The notes beneath the pieces are model-generated. The model ran no database searches, was not told where the DNA came from, and saw nothing but the letters and a program-made list of their open reading frames with translations. The position numbers were made by a program, and so were the translations under genes. Source: Lineus longissimus (lineage: Eukaryota > Nemertea > Pilidiophora > Heteronemertea > Lineidae). Taken from it: a stretch of 64,000 nucleotides of DNA. The DNA is taken from the NCBI RefSeq assembly GCF_910592395.1, contig NC_088317.1, positions 10,910,001-10,974,000 on the forward strand, given 5' to 3'. The stretch's first letter is position 1, and the number at the start of each line of letters is the position of its first letter. Positions 1-10,857 of the stretch are shown in pieces.

Positions 1-1015
1 TGTATCGTCTTCAGAAATGATAAGTCGATGACGTTTGGGACAGTTTTATAAATTCAGGTTTTTTTGTCCCCAAGCAAAATGATCCCTACCAGGCTCTGCA
101 CTGATCACAGTGAGTCGTACAGGTTAAAATGCTTGTGGAAAGCGGCCATCCTGTTGCTTGATTTGATTTGTGCCGGTGAATGAAAAATTTTGATCAGACA
201 TATTCGAACCGTTTGGGGGATTTACAGAGCTTCACTGCAGCTTTACTTGGGTAGGATAAAACTAGGATGAGATATCGATGCACACTTATATGATAGTAAA
301 TGTTGGTAGGAAGTTGACCTGGATTTGCGAGTCTCACCACAAAACGTCATGTGCATTTTGTATGCATTTTCCTGTACATTTGAAAATTCATATTTTCTTC
401 GATTTCTGTTTTTTCTCCATGCATTCTTTTGACAAGTTTGAGAATGCCAATGGAGTTAGACCTGAATTTCATGCCTAGATTATATATTTACATCATTGAA
501 CAGAACGTGGGTGGATCAACGGCACCGACAACCACCCAACATTGACGAACTGTAGTCGCAGTGCGGATGTATATGAAAGCATCAAGTGGGAAAACCCGCA
601 GCCGTGGCAACCAAGATCGAGGCAAAATGAATTATGGGGCAAACTCAAATGCTGCTTGCAAGTTTCCGGGGAGGGGGGGATTTCTATAAATGTACAGGAA
701 ATACTTTTTTTTAAATAAGTATTTTCAATTTTTGATTTTGATTTAAATCAAGAAAATAAATTGGAAAAAGTTTTTTCCTCCCCTAAATAGTTTTCCTGAA
801 AATTCTAAAATCTCTACCCATGGAAATCATATTAAAAAAAATCGGTATGATATAAAAGATGGTGCGCCTTCTCGTCGGGCATTGACATTGGCCCAGAGCA
901 GCCTCGGTTAACAATGTTCCTCAGGGTGACATTCGATATATTGCCCTCCACGGCGGGCACCATTTTTATAATGACCAACAGGGCTACAAGCCAAATTTAA
1001 ATGTTCTACAACATA
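1..1015. other. TPP2 intron DNA, no gene seen
   Basis: This is AT-rich sequence left of the palindromic cluster. The only ORF of note (278-478) has no recognisable motif and looks random. It should be TPP2 intron, because exon 10 lies to the right and the gene continues leftward. Confidence 0.5.
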
Positions 1016-1362
1016 AAATGCCCATTTCCTTACAAGAAATAACCATTTTGTTAGTTCATACTTACCTATGGAACACTTTTGCATGTTACTCCATTTGGGC
1101 TCAAACACAAGAGTATCCCTTTAATTTTCTAAAGGGAGAACTGAGTTAACAGCTCGGCCGCCAGGCGGCGCCCTGACCGATCCCGCCGATCTCATGCCGC
1201 CATATTCAGTCTTACTCTTGAGCGTTAACAAAGAGTATGTCCCGTTTGTGGGGACGGCGGGAGGGCCGTGTTCCATAGGTAAGTATGAACTAACAAAATG
1301 GCCATTTCTTGTAAGGAAATGGGCATTTTGTGTCATTCAAACTTACCTATGGAACACTTTTG
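1016..1362. repeat. Palindromic repeat cluster with GTTCCATAGGTAAG arms
   Basis: The arm GTTCCATAGGTAAGTATGAA (about 1270) and its reverse complement (about 1060-1079) flank about 190 bp. The arm is followed at once by another inverted copy ending AAACTTACCTATGGAAC (about 1343). The ACAAAATGG/ATTTCTTGTAAGGAAAT part is itself inverted between 1016-1060 and 1290-1335. A related copy occurs in opposite orientation at 10041-10240. This could be terminal DNA of the adjacent DIRS element or an unrelated foldback MITE. Confidence 0.6.
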
Positions 1363-1800
1363 CATCGAATCCCAGCAACCTATTGGAGGTGGGAAACGAG
1401 GACTTACCTAAGGCTGAGCTGTTGTTCCATCAAGGAGGCACCACCGGCATAGTAGCTAAGGAGGACCGCCAGGGGAAAGAAATGGGGAGAACCGGAGGAC
1501 CGGTATTTTGATCTCGGTATTACAATCATATAATAGAGAGTAATAGACCCAGAAATAGATCCGGAAAGCGCTAGAATTGCGTAATAAAACCATCTTCTTT
1601 CCGGCAACAGAGCTTAGAGCAAGTAAGGCATGTTCAAGGGTGTAGAATGAGTTATTGCTAAACAACAATAAGAAATTGCGTCCTTTCTAGTCTACTAGGG
1701 GTTGCCTGGATTGTTGAAGATAGGGCATATCAAAAATGGCGCAAGATGGGCGTTTGACTCTTCAATCGGGCTTCCCCCCCTTTTTTTGATCTAGCCAGGA

Positions 1801-2900
1801 TCAAACAACATGCCCCGCAGACACAATCGGGCCGATTGTGTGCATGCCATCTACGACGGAAGAAACGTCTCGTAGGTAGAAACGAGAGAATGTGGAGTGA
1901 TTACTCCAACATGCAGCGGAAACGACTTCTTGAAGAGCAACTCCTCGGTAGTTAGCCCAGGAGGTGGCTAGTGCTCTAACTTCGTGCGCTGAGATGTTAG
2001 CTAGCGCACGAAGATCAGAGGAAGTCTTCAAGGTGTTGTAGGAAAGACGAATAGTCTTCACAATCCACTTTGAAATAGTGGCGGCCGCTATCTCTCGTTT
2101 ATTTCCCTCCTTATAGGACAAAAACAAACGCTCTCTCCCCTGGCGGATACCGGGAGGTTTTGTCCTAGTTATGTAGAACTTTAGGGCCCTGACGGGACAT
2201 AAAGTTCTGTCAGGAAGATCATAAGAGATCGTTCCTGACAGAGAGGGAATAGTAACCGGGGGCCGAGAGGCGGCCGGTCCCTGGTTCTTCGCCAGAAATC
2301 CTGGTATGGAAGCCAGGATAACCTCCCCTCCCTCTCTAAAAGTCAGCTTCTTAAAAGAAAGTGCATGGAGCTCTGATCTCCGTTGGGCGGTAGCCAAGGC
2401 TACTAGAAAGACCGTTTTAAGTGTCAGATATTTCATGGATGAAATAGACATGGGTTCAAAAGGATGCCTCATGAGCACCTTAAGGACAACAGAAAGGTCC
2501 CATTTAGGGGTGTTGTGAACCGGTCTAGGACGCTCAATAACATTCCTCTGAAAAGAGGGGTTATTTGGTCCTCCCAACGAAGATCCCAGGTGCTTAAAAC
2601 ACGGAGGGTAGAAGCGATGGCGGACTTGTACCCTTTTATAGCCGTGACAGATAGTTGTCTTTCCGTGAATAATTCAATAAGGAAATCAACTAATCTGTAT
2701 ATAGAGGGAGAGATCGGATTAACTCCGTTCTCCCTGCACCAGGAAGTGAAGGTAGACCACTTTCCTTGATACACATCAAGGGTAGACCCCCTTTGAGGTG
2801 CGGACATGCGCTTGACAGCGATGTCCGAAAAGCCTCTCTGGTGGAGATGCAACTGGACAAGTTCCAGGCGTGAAACTTGAAAAATCCAGGGTTCTGGTGG
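1801..2900 (-). pseudogene. DIRS element tyrosine recombinase, frameshifted
   Basis: The catalytic half (1801-2577) shows TAQRRSELHAL (first Arg), SAHEVRALATSWA (His-x-x-Arg) and NHSTFSRFYLRDV (nucleophile Tyr), typical of DIRS recombinases. The N-terminal SAM-like core-binding half (WSTFTSWCRENG and TAIKGYKSAIASTL) is in another frame at about 2610-2890. The two halves are separated by a frame change near 2600, so the copy cannot make an intact enzyme. Confidence 0.82.
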
Positions 2901-3640
2901 TAGCATCTCCCCAGGGGGTGCCACAGGAGGTGCTTCCAAGTAGGAAGACTCCTGGGGTGGTCTATCAGGAGCTCCAGCAAGGCTGGGAACCAGGCCTGAT
3001 TTGGCCAGCAAGGTGCCATGAGAGTTATTCTCACCGGGTGGCTGGTCAAGATCTTGTTCAGGACTGGTTGGATGAGAGGGAGGGGTGGAAACACATATGC
3101 GTTCAGCCCGACCCAAGAGGCTGTAAGGCTGTCGACTTCCAGGGCCTCTTCGTCCGGAAGTGGAGAGTAATAGATGGGAAGGCGATTGTTCAGCCTGGTG
3201 GCGAACAGATCTACCTTCGGAGATTGCCAAAGGCGACAAAGGTCGTCTACAACCTCCTGATGGAGTGTCCACTCTGTCTGAACTAGTTTGTTCTGACGGG
3301 ACAGGGCGTCGGCAAGGATGTTGCGTTTGCCCGGTATGTGTCTGGCACATATCGATACTCCAAGGTCGGCACAAAGATGGTAAAGCTCCCAAGTTAGCTG
3401 GCAAATAATGCCGGACTTTGTGCCTCCCTGTCTCCTGACATATGCTACTACTGTAGAATTGTCGGAGAACAGGGTTACTCTCCGATTCCTCAGGTGAAGG
3501 GAAAGAGCCCTCACGGCAAGAAGGACAGCCTTCATTTCCAATATATTTATTGAAAGAATGGTCTCCTCCCTTGTCCATAGACCCCTTATGGACATGTCCC
3601 CGTTGTTCAGATGTGCTCCTCACCCTAGTAGAGAAGCATC
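2690..3640 (-). pseudogene. DIRS element RNase H, internal stop
   Basis: RNase H motifs are FTDASLLG (first Asp), ILEMKAVLLAV (Glu), LFSDNSTVVAYV (Asp) and HIPGKRNILADALSR (His and Asp). An in-frame TGA at 3620-3622 lies two codons after the first motif's Leu, where Trp is usual (GWG). After the RNase H, the frame useful for the recombinase lies in the overlapping ORF that ends at 2469. This is a broken part of the same pol. Confidence 0.8.
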
Positions 3641-3951
3641 TGTGAACAGGGACACTTCTGGGGGCGGTGGAGCAAGATCTACACCGCTTTGGAGACGAGT
3701 CTCCGACTCCCAGAAGTTCCAGACGTTCTTGAGTAGGTATTGAGGTATCAATACCAACTTGTCTAACGGGTCCCTGTGGGGTTTCCATAGAGACATTAGA
3801 AACATCTGGATGGGATGCATATATAGACGGCCAAGGGGGATTTGGTCTGCTGCCGAATTCAGAAGTCCCAAAAGGCTCAAGCATCGCCTTGCGGGAGCTT
3901 GAGTCCTTCCTCTGAATTCTGCGACGAGATGAAGAATTTTCTTTATCCTGT

Positions 3952-4851
3952 CTAGGGGGGCAGCATTTTCCCTATGGCCGTAAGGAACCGAACTCCAACG
4001 TAAACGAAGTCTTGGGATGGTATAAATTCTGACTTTGTTTCGTTGATAATCCAACCTGCGGAAACTACTTTTTGCTTTAGAACCTGAAGTTGTTGCAGTA
4101 GTAGTTCCCGCGATTTGCAACGGAGTAGCCAATCGTCTAGGTAGTGATGGAGCTTGAACCCCATCATGTGAAAGGGAGCAACAAAGGCTGTGACTATCAT
4201 CGTAAAAATTAGGGGTGCCGATGCCAGACCGAACGGCAGGGCCCTGAATTGATACGTCTTTCCTTCGTAATGGAATCGAAGGAAGTGTTGATAGTCTGGA
4301 TGGATCGATACATGTAAGTACGCATCCGTTGAATCCATCAATACCGCCCAATCGTTGGGCTGTATCGCCGTTGCTATAGACCTGGTGGTTTCCATCTTGA
4401 AATGAGGAACATTCAAGAAGGTGTTTAACCTGGAAAGGTCTATGATCAGCCTCCATGTCCCTGCTTTCTTGGGAACCAAGAAAACGTGGCTGTAAAAGCC
4501 GGGGGAGCATGGATCTTGAAGGACCTGGATAGCTTGCATCTCCAGTAATGTCCCGACCTCTGCTTGGAGGGCAGAGGCCTTGACTGGGTCCTTCGGTGGC
4601 TGAACTGGGGTTGGATATATGGTAGTCGGGGGGGTACGGTTGAAATCTAGTTTCACTCCGTACCTCAACATGTTTGGGACTGGGGACCCCTTTGGGCACC
4701 AATCGTCCCAAATGTCTGCAAATTTTTGCAGACGGCCCCCGACTACCGGAGTCGGCTCCTTTTTGCGTCCGGGAGGAGAAAGGAGGGGGGAGTCACCTCT
4801 TCCGGCCAGCACCCCTTGGGCGAAAAGAGTGCTTAGTCGGACCGGATCCAC
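3952..4851 (-). pseudogene. DIRS element reverse transcriptase, ends in a frameshift
   Basis: RT landmarks in order are WRLIIDLSRLN, MDSTDAYLHVSIHP, LPFGLASAPLIFT and the catalytic HHYLDDWLL. The ORF stops at 3952-3954 just after a homopolymer run (3955-3960). The connecting region continues in another frame to the RNase H, so a one-base indel has broken the polyprotein. Downstream similarity in the second frame runs to 3623. Confidence 0.85.
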
Positions 4852-7087
4852 CCTGGTTAGAGGAAGTATTTTTCCTCTTTCCAGTCCGGCGACCCTCCGC
4901 TTCCCGTCGGAAGGATCCAGCAGGAGCAGGCTGACTAGGCGGGGTAGGCCTAGGCAGGACCTGCCCGGCGTACGGGATTGAACCCGATGCCTTCTGGGGC
5001 CTCTCTATCTTTCTAGCGTTAGGTAGAGAGGTCTTGGCCCTCTGTGTCGCAGTGGGGGCATATAATTTGTCCCAATCTTTCTGTGCTTGAGCCGCCTCTT
5101 GTACAGAATCTGCGAACAGGAAAGAACCGTCCATCGGAGCGGTTCTTAAGGCCCCTTCCAGCTGGAGGGATCTGATGACATTGAGAGAGCCCAGGGCGGC
5201 GTCTCTACGGAGTAGGACGCTATTTGCTGCGGTCTTGGCGGACAGAGCAATAGCGTGCCTAATCGAATGTGACAAGGATGTCACAAGCGATTTTGTGTCA
5301 TCAGATAGTGACTCATTATCTTTTAGGGATCTGGCTAGGGCCAGGTTAGTGTGCTCTGCGTAGGAGAGCACCGCTAACATGTTTTTGGCCAGACCCTCTT
5401 GTTCTCTAAGGTCTCGGTAAGCCGAGGAGGAGGTCACCCTAGGCACGAGTTGGTCCAGCTGTACATCGTCCTTTAATATGGAAGTCGATGCTGCAGCTGG
5501 ACAGCCGGCCGAGCTGACTCGATAATAGTCAGCGCGGTACTGCCTAACGGGAGGAAGTTGTGCCGTGAACAACTTCCCCGGTTTACACCAAGCTTCCGGT
5601 CCGACTGCCGGAAGGACAGGGATGGAAGTATGTTGGTGGGTGCCTTGGGAGTCTCTGATTGTACGCTCCAAAAGTTCAGAGACTGCTACCACCGACGGGG
5701 AGGGAGGAAGGAATTCAAGTGCCCGAGTGGAGCCCTGAGAGACCTGTGGATTGGGATCCACTTCCTGTCCCCAAAGTGAAAAGGTCGATGTCGATAAGGC
5801 TGGCAGTTCCGGCGGGGTAGGGCACAGATCCTGCGGGAGGTACGCTCTGATCAAGGATCTGAGTGTCCTCATATCCGACAAGATACTGGCCTCCTCTGGT
5901 GACAGCTCCTCCTGATTGGGGGAGCGGTAGCCTGACTGAGAACTCTCGTTCTCAGAAAATTCCTCTAAAATAGAGGAGTCGGATGGTGGGTATCCGATGG
6001 GACCAGGCGCATCAGAGGAACCGGAACCCTGCTCCAGATGGCTGAGTCTATCAGTAAGACCCGCTACCATCTGGATGAGCTGGGACAGTTGCTGTCCCGA
6101 CTCGGGTTCCGGACCCGACGTGCGGCTTCTCTCAACGACGGGCGGTTGAGGCGAGGGTGAGCGCATAAGCGAACCCTGGAAGCCGTATGTACGGGCGAAT
6201 AGGTCTTCCAGAAGCGGAAGATGCCCATATTCTGAACAAGAGTTCAGATGTCCCCTCTGCGTAGCTCGTTCCATGGGAACGACGCCTCTGCTACGAGGAG
6301 GGGGTGGCACTTCCGGTTGGCTCCACCTAAGAGGTTGGCCAACGTAGGGAGGTGCCTGCATTTCCGGCAGGACGAAGTCCGAAACCGGAAATGCCCACAA
6401 CTCCTTCGCCGGTATGGAGCTACCGGTTGCCCTTTTAGGAGGAGGTACGGAGGGCGGAAACGCTGTTACCGAAGACGCATGGCGTTTCGGAGGTGGCGTT
6501 ATAAAGTCCGTCCCTACTCTACTGTGTCCGTGAGGACTGGGGTTATTTCGCAGTAAAGACTGAGAAAAACCCCCAGTAGTGTCTTCGGTTACTGATACAC
6601 GGGAACCCGCGTCAGCAACCGGAACTGCAATCGGCGGACCAGAAGCAGGGTGCTCGCGCGGGTACAAAGGGCTTGTACTCGGGGGAGTGGACGACAGAGG
6701 AACCGGAAGGTTCCCTGAGGTCCGGGGTATATTAAACCCTTGGAGACTTACTGGATGTAAGTCTCCCTTGGGACCACAGACATTGATAATGTCTGATCCC
6801 ACATCCTTCGCAGCCGCGGCCGGAACCGGAACTCGGCTGACGGAAGGGGTGGTGGCGGAAGGTCTGGTAGACCTGCGGGTTATCTGCCCGGAAACGGAAC
6901 CGGAAGAGGGTTTAGGGGTCTTCGCGGCCCGTTTCCTGCCACCAGACGAAGTCCTTTGTGGTGAGACAAAGGATGCCGTCGGAGGGGTACGCCATATAAA
7001 AAATGGTACCAATGACAATAAAAACACTGGGAACCCCAAGTAGGCCAGAAAGGACGCAATTATTAATGGAAAGGAAAACATGCCCAC
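4793..7087 (-). CDS. DIRS element gag-like ORF (764 aa)
   Basis: This ORF is open from ATG to stop. It has a hydrophobic N-terminus (MGMFSFPLIIASFLAYLGF), a long Pro/Ser-rich middle, a predicted short coiled-coil stretch around LIQMVAGLTDRLSHLEQG, and an Arg/Lys-rich C-terminus. No zinc knuckle is visible. Its place upstream of the RT, overlapping it by 59 bp, suggests the structural protein of the element. That role is inferred from position, since such proteins share little sequence. Confidence 0.7.
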   Translation of the reverse strand: MGMFSFPLIIASFLAYLGFPVFLLSLVPFFIWRTPPTASFVSPQRTSSGGRKRAAKTPKPSSGSVSGQITRRSTRPSATTPSVSRVPVPAAAAKDVGSDIINVCGPKGDLHPVSLQGFNIPRTSGNLPVPLSSTPPSTSPLYPREHPASGPPIAVPVADAGSRVSVTEDTTGGFSQSLLRNNPSPHGHSRVGTDFITPPPKRHASSVTAFPPSVPPPKRATGSSIPAKELWAFPVSDFVLPEMQAPPYVGQPLRWSQPEVPPPPRSRGVVPMERATQRGHLNSCSEYGHLPLLEDLFARTYGFQGSLMRSPSPQPPVVERSRTSGPEPESGQQLSQLIQMVAGLTDRLSHLEQGSGSSDAPGPIGYPPSDSSILEEFSENESSQSGYRSPNQEELSPEEASILSDMRTLRSLIRAYLPQDLCPTPPELPALSTSTFSLWGQEVDPNPQVSQGSTRALEFLPPSPSVVAVSELLERTIRDSQGTHQHTSIPVLPAVGPEAWCKPGKLFTAQLPPVRQYRADYYRVSSAGCPAAASTSILKDDVQLDQLVPRVTSSSAYRDLREQEGLAKNMLAVLSYAEHTNLALARSLKDNESLSDDTKSLVTSLSHSIRHAIALSAKTAANSVLLRRDAALGSLNVIRSLQLEGALRTAPMDGSFLFADSVQEAAQAQKDWDKLYAPTATQRAKTSLPNARKIERPQKASGSIPYAGQVLPRPTPPSQPAPAGSFRREAEGRRTGKRKNTSSNQGGSGPTKHSFRPRGAGRKR

Positions 7088-7352
7088 TTGAATTAAACAC
7101 TATTGCAATGGATCTGAGTCTTGTTCATTACAATAGAGAGGAGAATAGCCTACGTAAATCTACCCTACCAAGATCAAAATAATGGAGCCGGGGCGACTAA
7201 GCTAGCTAAGAAAGGTCTATAATTAAATAGACTGGACAATACTAATGCCAAGATTAGTTTGGCGGTATACTCCCTAGGTGAATGAACCCAAAAATCGTCT
7301 AGACTTGGCTGGTTGAATTTGGTTTTAAATCGAATTCACGGCAGCTTTGAAA

Positions 7353-9951
7353 TGAAATGGCCAGGGCCATTGTGCTCACCTGTCGATATGAAAGGGAGAG
7401 TATGAGGAAGAACTTGTCATTGTTAGGGGTTAATCAAGCAATAGTTGTGGGATGGTGTGGTTTGTCTTGAAAAAGTGGAGTTAGTCGTATTGTTTTCCGC
7501 GTGCACATGTTACTGACGTTGGAATAAGTGAATCGTTATTTGTGGGAGAAGCTGAGAGATGTTTTCTTGCCAATTAAGACGGGTTTACATGTGTCTTAGC
7601 TATTCAGTGACTATTGAAAATTAACAGCGCATTTACATTTTGTAAAACCTGCTGTCATTGGCCGAAATTTCAAATGAATTGGATGTACCTGTGGAATTGC
7701 GTGTGAATACGCTATCTTGAAAGGAGTATTTATCCTTGGCTTGCGATTAGAGAGAAATGTTGAAAAATATGATACAAGAACAATTGAAGCAAGGAATGCA
7801 CAGTATAGAATATGATGTACTGAGTAACTAGGTAGCAGTTTGTATTCATTTTTGAGACAATAACATAGTTACAAGACAGCCCTATAGTTGGATTCATTAG
7901 TAAATGTCACTGCCCTTTTGGGCCGCTGCGCAAAAACTACTGGGCTGATTTCTTCAAAGTTTGGTTTTTCTTGAATCTAATTTCGGGACCCAAGAGGATT
8001 TTCATATTTCAGTAACCATGGTGACGAAATAATTTTTTTTGTATGTATTGGTGTACATTGACGTAGTGTATTGATTTTGACATTTTCTCCTCTGTACTGC
8101 TTATTTCTGGATGCATTTTGCTGAAATGTTCAGGTTAATTTTTTTTCGTGTGTATCTTTAAAGCTGCCAAGTTTCATTTAGAACTATCGATCAAAAAAAA
8201 TCGGGCCCTTCAGATTCCCCCAAAATGGCCAACCCGCCCAAAGGGCTCCAAAGTTGACAATTTTTTTCTTTATAATTTTCAAATCTCTAACCTGGAAATT
8301 GTGTTGGGTCCCGAAATTAGATTCAAGAAAAAACTAACTTTGAAGAAATCGGCCCAATAGTTTTTGCACAGCGACCCAAAAGGGCAGTAGGTGACATTTA
8401 CTTATGAATCCGACAATAGCCTAGGCCTAACTATAAAAGCACTGATGACAGCTGCGCTACACTTTCATCATTATCATCATCTACTTTAGTCAACCAGCTC
8501 AGATGACCTTTCTTGGGGCAGTGATCGGTAACGGTGAACTCCTTCCGACCCAACAGGCAAATGTTTACATTCGTGTCTCCGTGTATCATGGATTCATGTG
8601 TATACTTACACCGTTGTTGTGTTGACACACTGACTGACTCTGACTGTGTACATTTCTACAGCGACGAAAAACAGTCACAAAAATGGTTCTTTTTAAGCAC
8701 TCGTGACATGTTTACAAAAATTAAAGCAAGTGTTTTTAGTAGAGGTTTACCTAATGAGTAGCGTCTGGGTGATTATAAACTATTAACTTGTGTTTAAAAG
8801 CCCACATTGTAACGAAAGGTTCCGGCTTGACGCTACTCTCCAATGACGCCAGCCACCATTTTGCCATACTCTCGAAACTTTGGGATCGTCAAATGCAATG
8901 GAAATCACATAATTTCTGACACACACTGCTACAATTCATCATGTTATTGTTCTTTCACAGTATTATTACGCCACCCCGATTCGCAAGGCAGCTCGTACCA
9001 ACTGGCTCTGCATTGACTATCCCCATTCCAAGCCGAAGAACAGTGTGACAAGTTTCTCATTTTACCTTCCAATCACAGTCAAAATTTTCTAAAACAACCG
9101 GCAATGAGGACAAACTAATAATCTCAAACCAATCACAAGAATGTAATCAACACATACGACCTCATCCGAAGAGCGGATGATTAAGTTTTAGCATTGATTC
9201 AAGGTGATTTATTTCCTTCTTCGTCTCGCTTCAAATTCATAAAATGGCTGTCTTCCATACTTGTAGTATGCAGATCTAGTGGCGCAGTACAACACTGCGC
9301 ATCTGGGATACCCCGACGGATTGCCTCGAACCGCGAAATTCAAAACTGCTGGCAATGTGCCAACTGACATTTTTGCACAATACCGCCACCTAGTGATATG
9401 AAACGAAATTAATCTATTTAATATCGAAACCTCTATATCAGGCCAACCTCTAAAACTTCATTTCAAACTTCAATCTGCTGGAATAAAGAAAATGGGCTTT
9501 TTTAACCTTGACCTACTTATACCTGAATAGTAGGTCACACTGACCTAAATCTGTGTCAACATGTAGAGATGCCCAATAGGTGTCTACATATCAAATTTAG
9601 AGAGTCTATGACCAATAGCAAAAAAACGTGCCATGATCAAAGAAATTTTAGAGTTCGACCTCTGTGACCTTGAAATGAAGGTCAAATCAAAAACCCGTGT
9701 GATATGTGATGTACCTTTATTAGATACACCCACCATAAAATTTTCATTGCTCTAGCTTTAACCATAAGCTTCAAAATGACACAAATAGGTTTTCAAACAG
9801 CACCCCCTATATGGAAGACCAGCAGTCAAATTGCGCTGATTTTCATTCTGAAGGAAGGTCTTGCCTAGGGGTACCCACACACCAAGTATGAACTTTCTGG
9901 GTCAAGCGGTTAAGAAAAAACGTGCCACGATTTTGTCAAAAGTTAACGACG

Positions 9952-9989
<38 letters not shown>

Positions 9990-10040
9990 ACGCCAGACAC
10001 CGCAGTATCGTATTAGCTCACCTGACAGGTGAGCTAAAAA
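7353..10040 (+). repeat. HINE/pearl-like repeat A1 (with nested insertions)
   Basis: It starts with the palindrome TGGCCAGGGCCA followed by TTGTGCTCACCT at 7359. It ends with a long ACG microsatellite (about 9945-9990) and the hairpin AGCTCACCTGACAGGTGAGC then TAAAAA (10014-10040). The recognisable core units (GACCTCTGTGACCTTGAAA) occupy only about 9400-9950. The middle holds unique DNA and an inverted-repeat MITE, so it may be a composite of two copies. Confidence 0.6.
7890..8411. mobile_element. Inverted-repeat MITE inside A1
   Basis: The arms GGATTCATTAGTAAATGTCA (7890) and its imperfect reverse complement ending ATGAATCC (8411) are about 105 bp long. They include GGGCAGT and CGGGACCCAA blocks and enclose about 310 bp with no ORF. 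This looks like a non-autonomous DNA transposon. No clear target duplication was found. Confidence 0.6.
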
Positions 10041-10240
10041 GCACAAGAGTAAAGACTGAATATGGCGGCATGAGATCGGCGCGATCTCGCGGGATCGGTC
10101 AGGGCGCCGCCTGGCGGCCGAGCTGTTAACTCAGTTCTCCCTTTAGAAAATTAAAGGGATACTCTTGTGTTTGAGCCCAAATGGAGTAACATGCAAAAGT
10201 GTTCCATAGGTAAGTTTGAATGACACAAAATGACAAATGT
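10041..10240 (-). repeat. Inverted copy of the 1.0-1.2 kb palindromic repeat
   Basis: The reverse complement of this stretch matches about 1060-1215 closely. It shares ACCTATGGAACACTTTTGCA, the GAACTGAGTTAACAGC block and the GCCGCCAGGCGGCGCCCTGA block. It abuts the 3' end of a HINE-like repeat at 10040. The pair lies on both sides of the DIRS element in opposite orientation. Confidence 0.6.
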
Positions 10241-10679
10241 TACACTTTTGTAGAAATTTTAGAGATTGACCTCTGTGACCTTGAACTTGAAAGGTCAACT
10301 CTAAAACATTGTTTGAACTATGATGCATCCTTTTTATTAAACTTGAAGAGTTACCTCGGGTAGCCATTATCATGCATCACTGATTATTTAGCTTTCGCAC
10401 ACACAGAATAGGTGAAATATTACTTTTCAAGAACATGATGCAGATCATATTGAATGATCAGATAAAAAAATGTATGGGTTCACAGAGCATGGTCAGATGT
10501 CATCAGAAGGCCACTCTGTCCACTATAGTAGTCTGTCTCCTCCACAACAATTTGCAAAAGATAAATGATTCAAACAAGGTTCCAGTCTCACTCCTGACAA
10601 TTCTTTCCTGTAAGTCTACCGATGATACATGAAGGGTCACTTAATATCAGACAAGAAATCACACGTATGGTCAACTCAC
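10241..10679. other. TPP2 intron DNA with one repeat fragment
   Basis: A single core unit of the HINE-like repeat (TTGACCTCTGTGACCTTGAA near 10266) is followed by plain intron DNA up to the exon 10 donor. No coding signal is seen. Confidence 0.5.
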
Positions 10680-10857
10680 CATTGTCATCCTCATGGAATT
10701 TGGTCTCGACCGTCACAACCACTTCAGAAGGTTGTTGCACTTCCCTGGGTTCACGTAAGTAGATCCCTCGTTTGCCACTGCCACATGTCACTTTGAACTG
10801 AATCTTTCTCTCCACATTATGGGAATGCTCCACCAAATGGTCAAATGCTTTATCCAC
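10680..10857 (-). CDS. TPP2: TPP2 coding exon 10 (last visible)
   Basis: This 178-nt exon encodes residues 504-562 plus one base. It starts [11 protein letters not shown] and includes [17 protein letters not shown], matching human RGIYLRDPVQVAAPSD. The donor is AATG/GTGAGTT. No exon 11 was found in 1-10679, so the rest of the gene should lie further left. Confidence 0.94.

Larger units (their letters stand above)
1700..7100 (-). mobile_element. DIRS-type tyrosine-recombinase retrotransposon, degenerate
   Basis: Reading right to left there is a gag-like ORF (7087-4793), reverse transcriptase (4851-3952), RNase H (about 3640-2900) and a tyrosine recombinase (about 2900-1801). RT plus RNase H plus a tyrosine recombinase, with no integrase, defines the DIRS/PAT/Ngaro order. 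No methylase domain was recognised. Several breaks show the copy is dead: a frameshift at a six-base homopolymer (3955-3960), a TGA inside RNase H (3620-3622), and frame changes near 2880 and 2600. Ends are uncertain. A short inverted match (AGATCAAAATA near 7171 and near 1510) may be a remnant of terminal repeats. The element lies in the TPP2 intron after exon 10. Confidence 0.85.

Noticed and set aside
2469-3884. 471-residue minus-strand ORF
   Set aside because: Mostly a shadow of RNase H. Only about 2600-2890 is meaningful, as the N-terminal half of the tyrosine recombinase.
3620-4711. 363-residue minus-strand ORF overlapping the RT
   Set aside because: Its first two thirds are the shifted frame of the RT. 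Only the last third (after the homopolymer at 3955) is real pol sequence, and that is covered in the DIRS entries.
9950-9990. (ACG)n tracts as possible CRISPR or coding poly-Arg/Asp repeats
   Set aside because: They are simple microsatellites fixed near the 3' ends of HINE-like elements, and the genome is eukaryotic.
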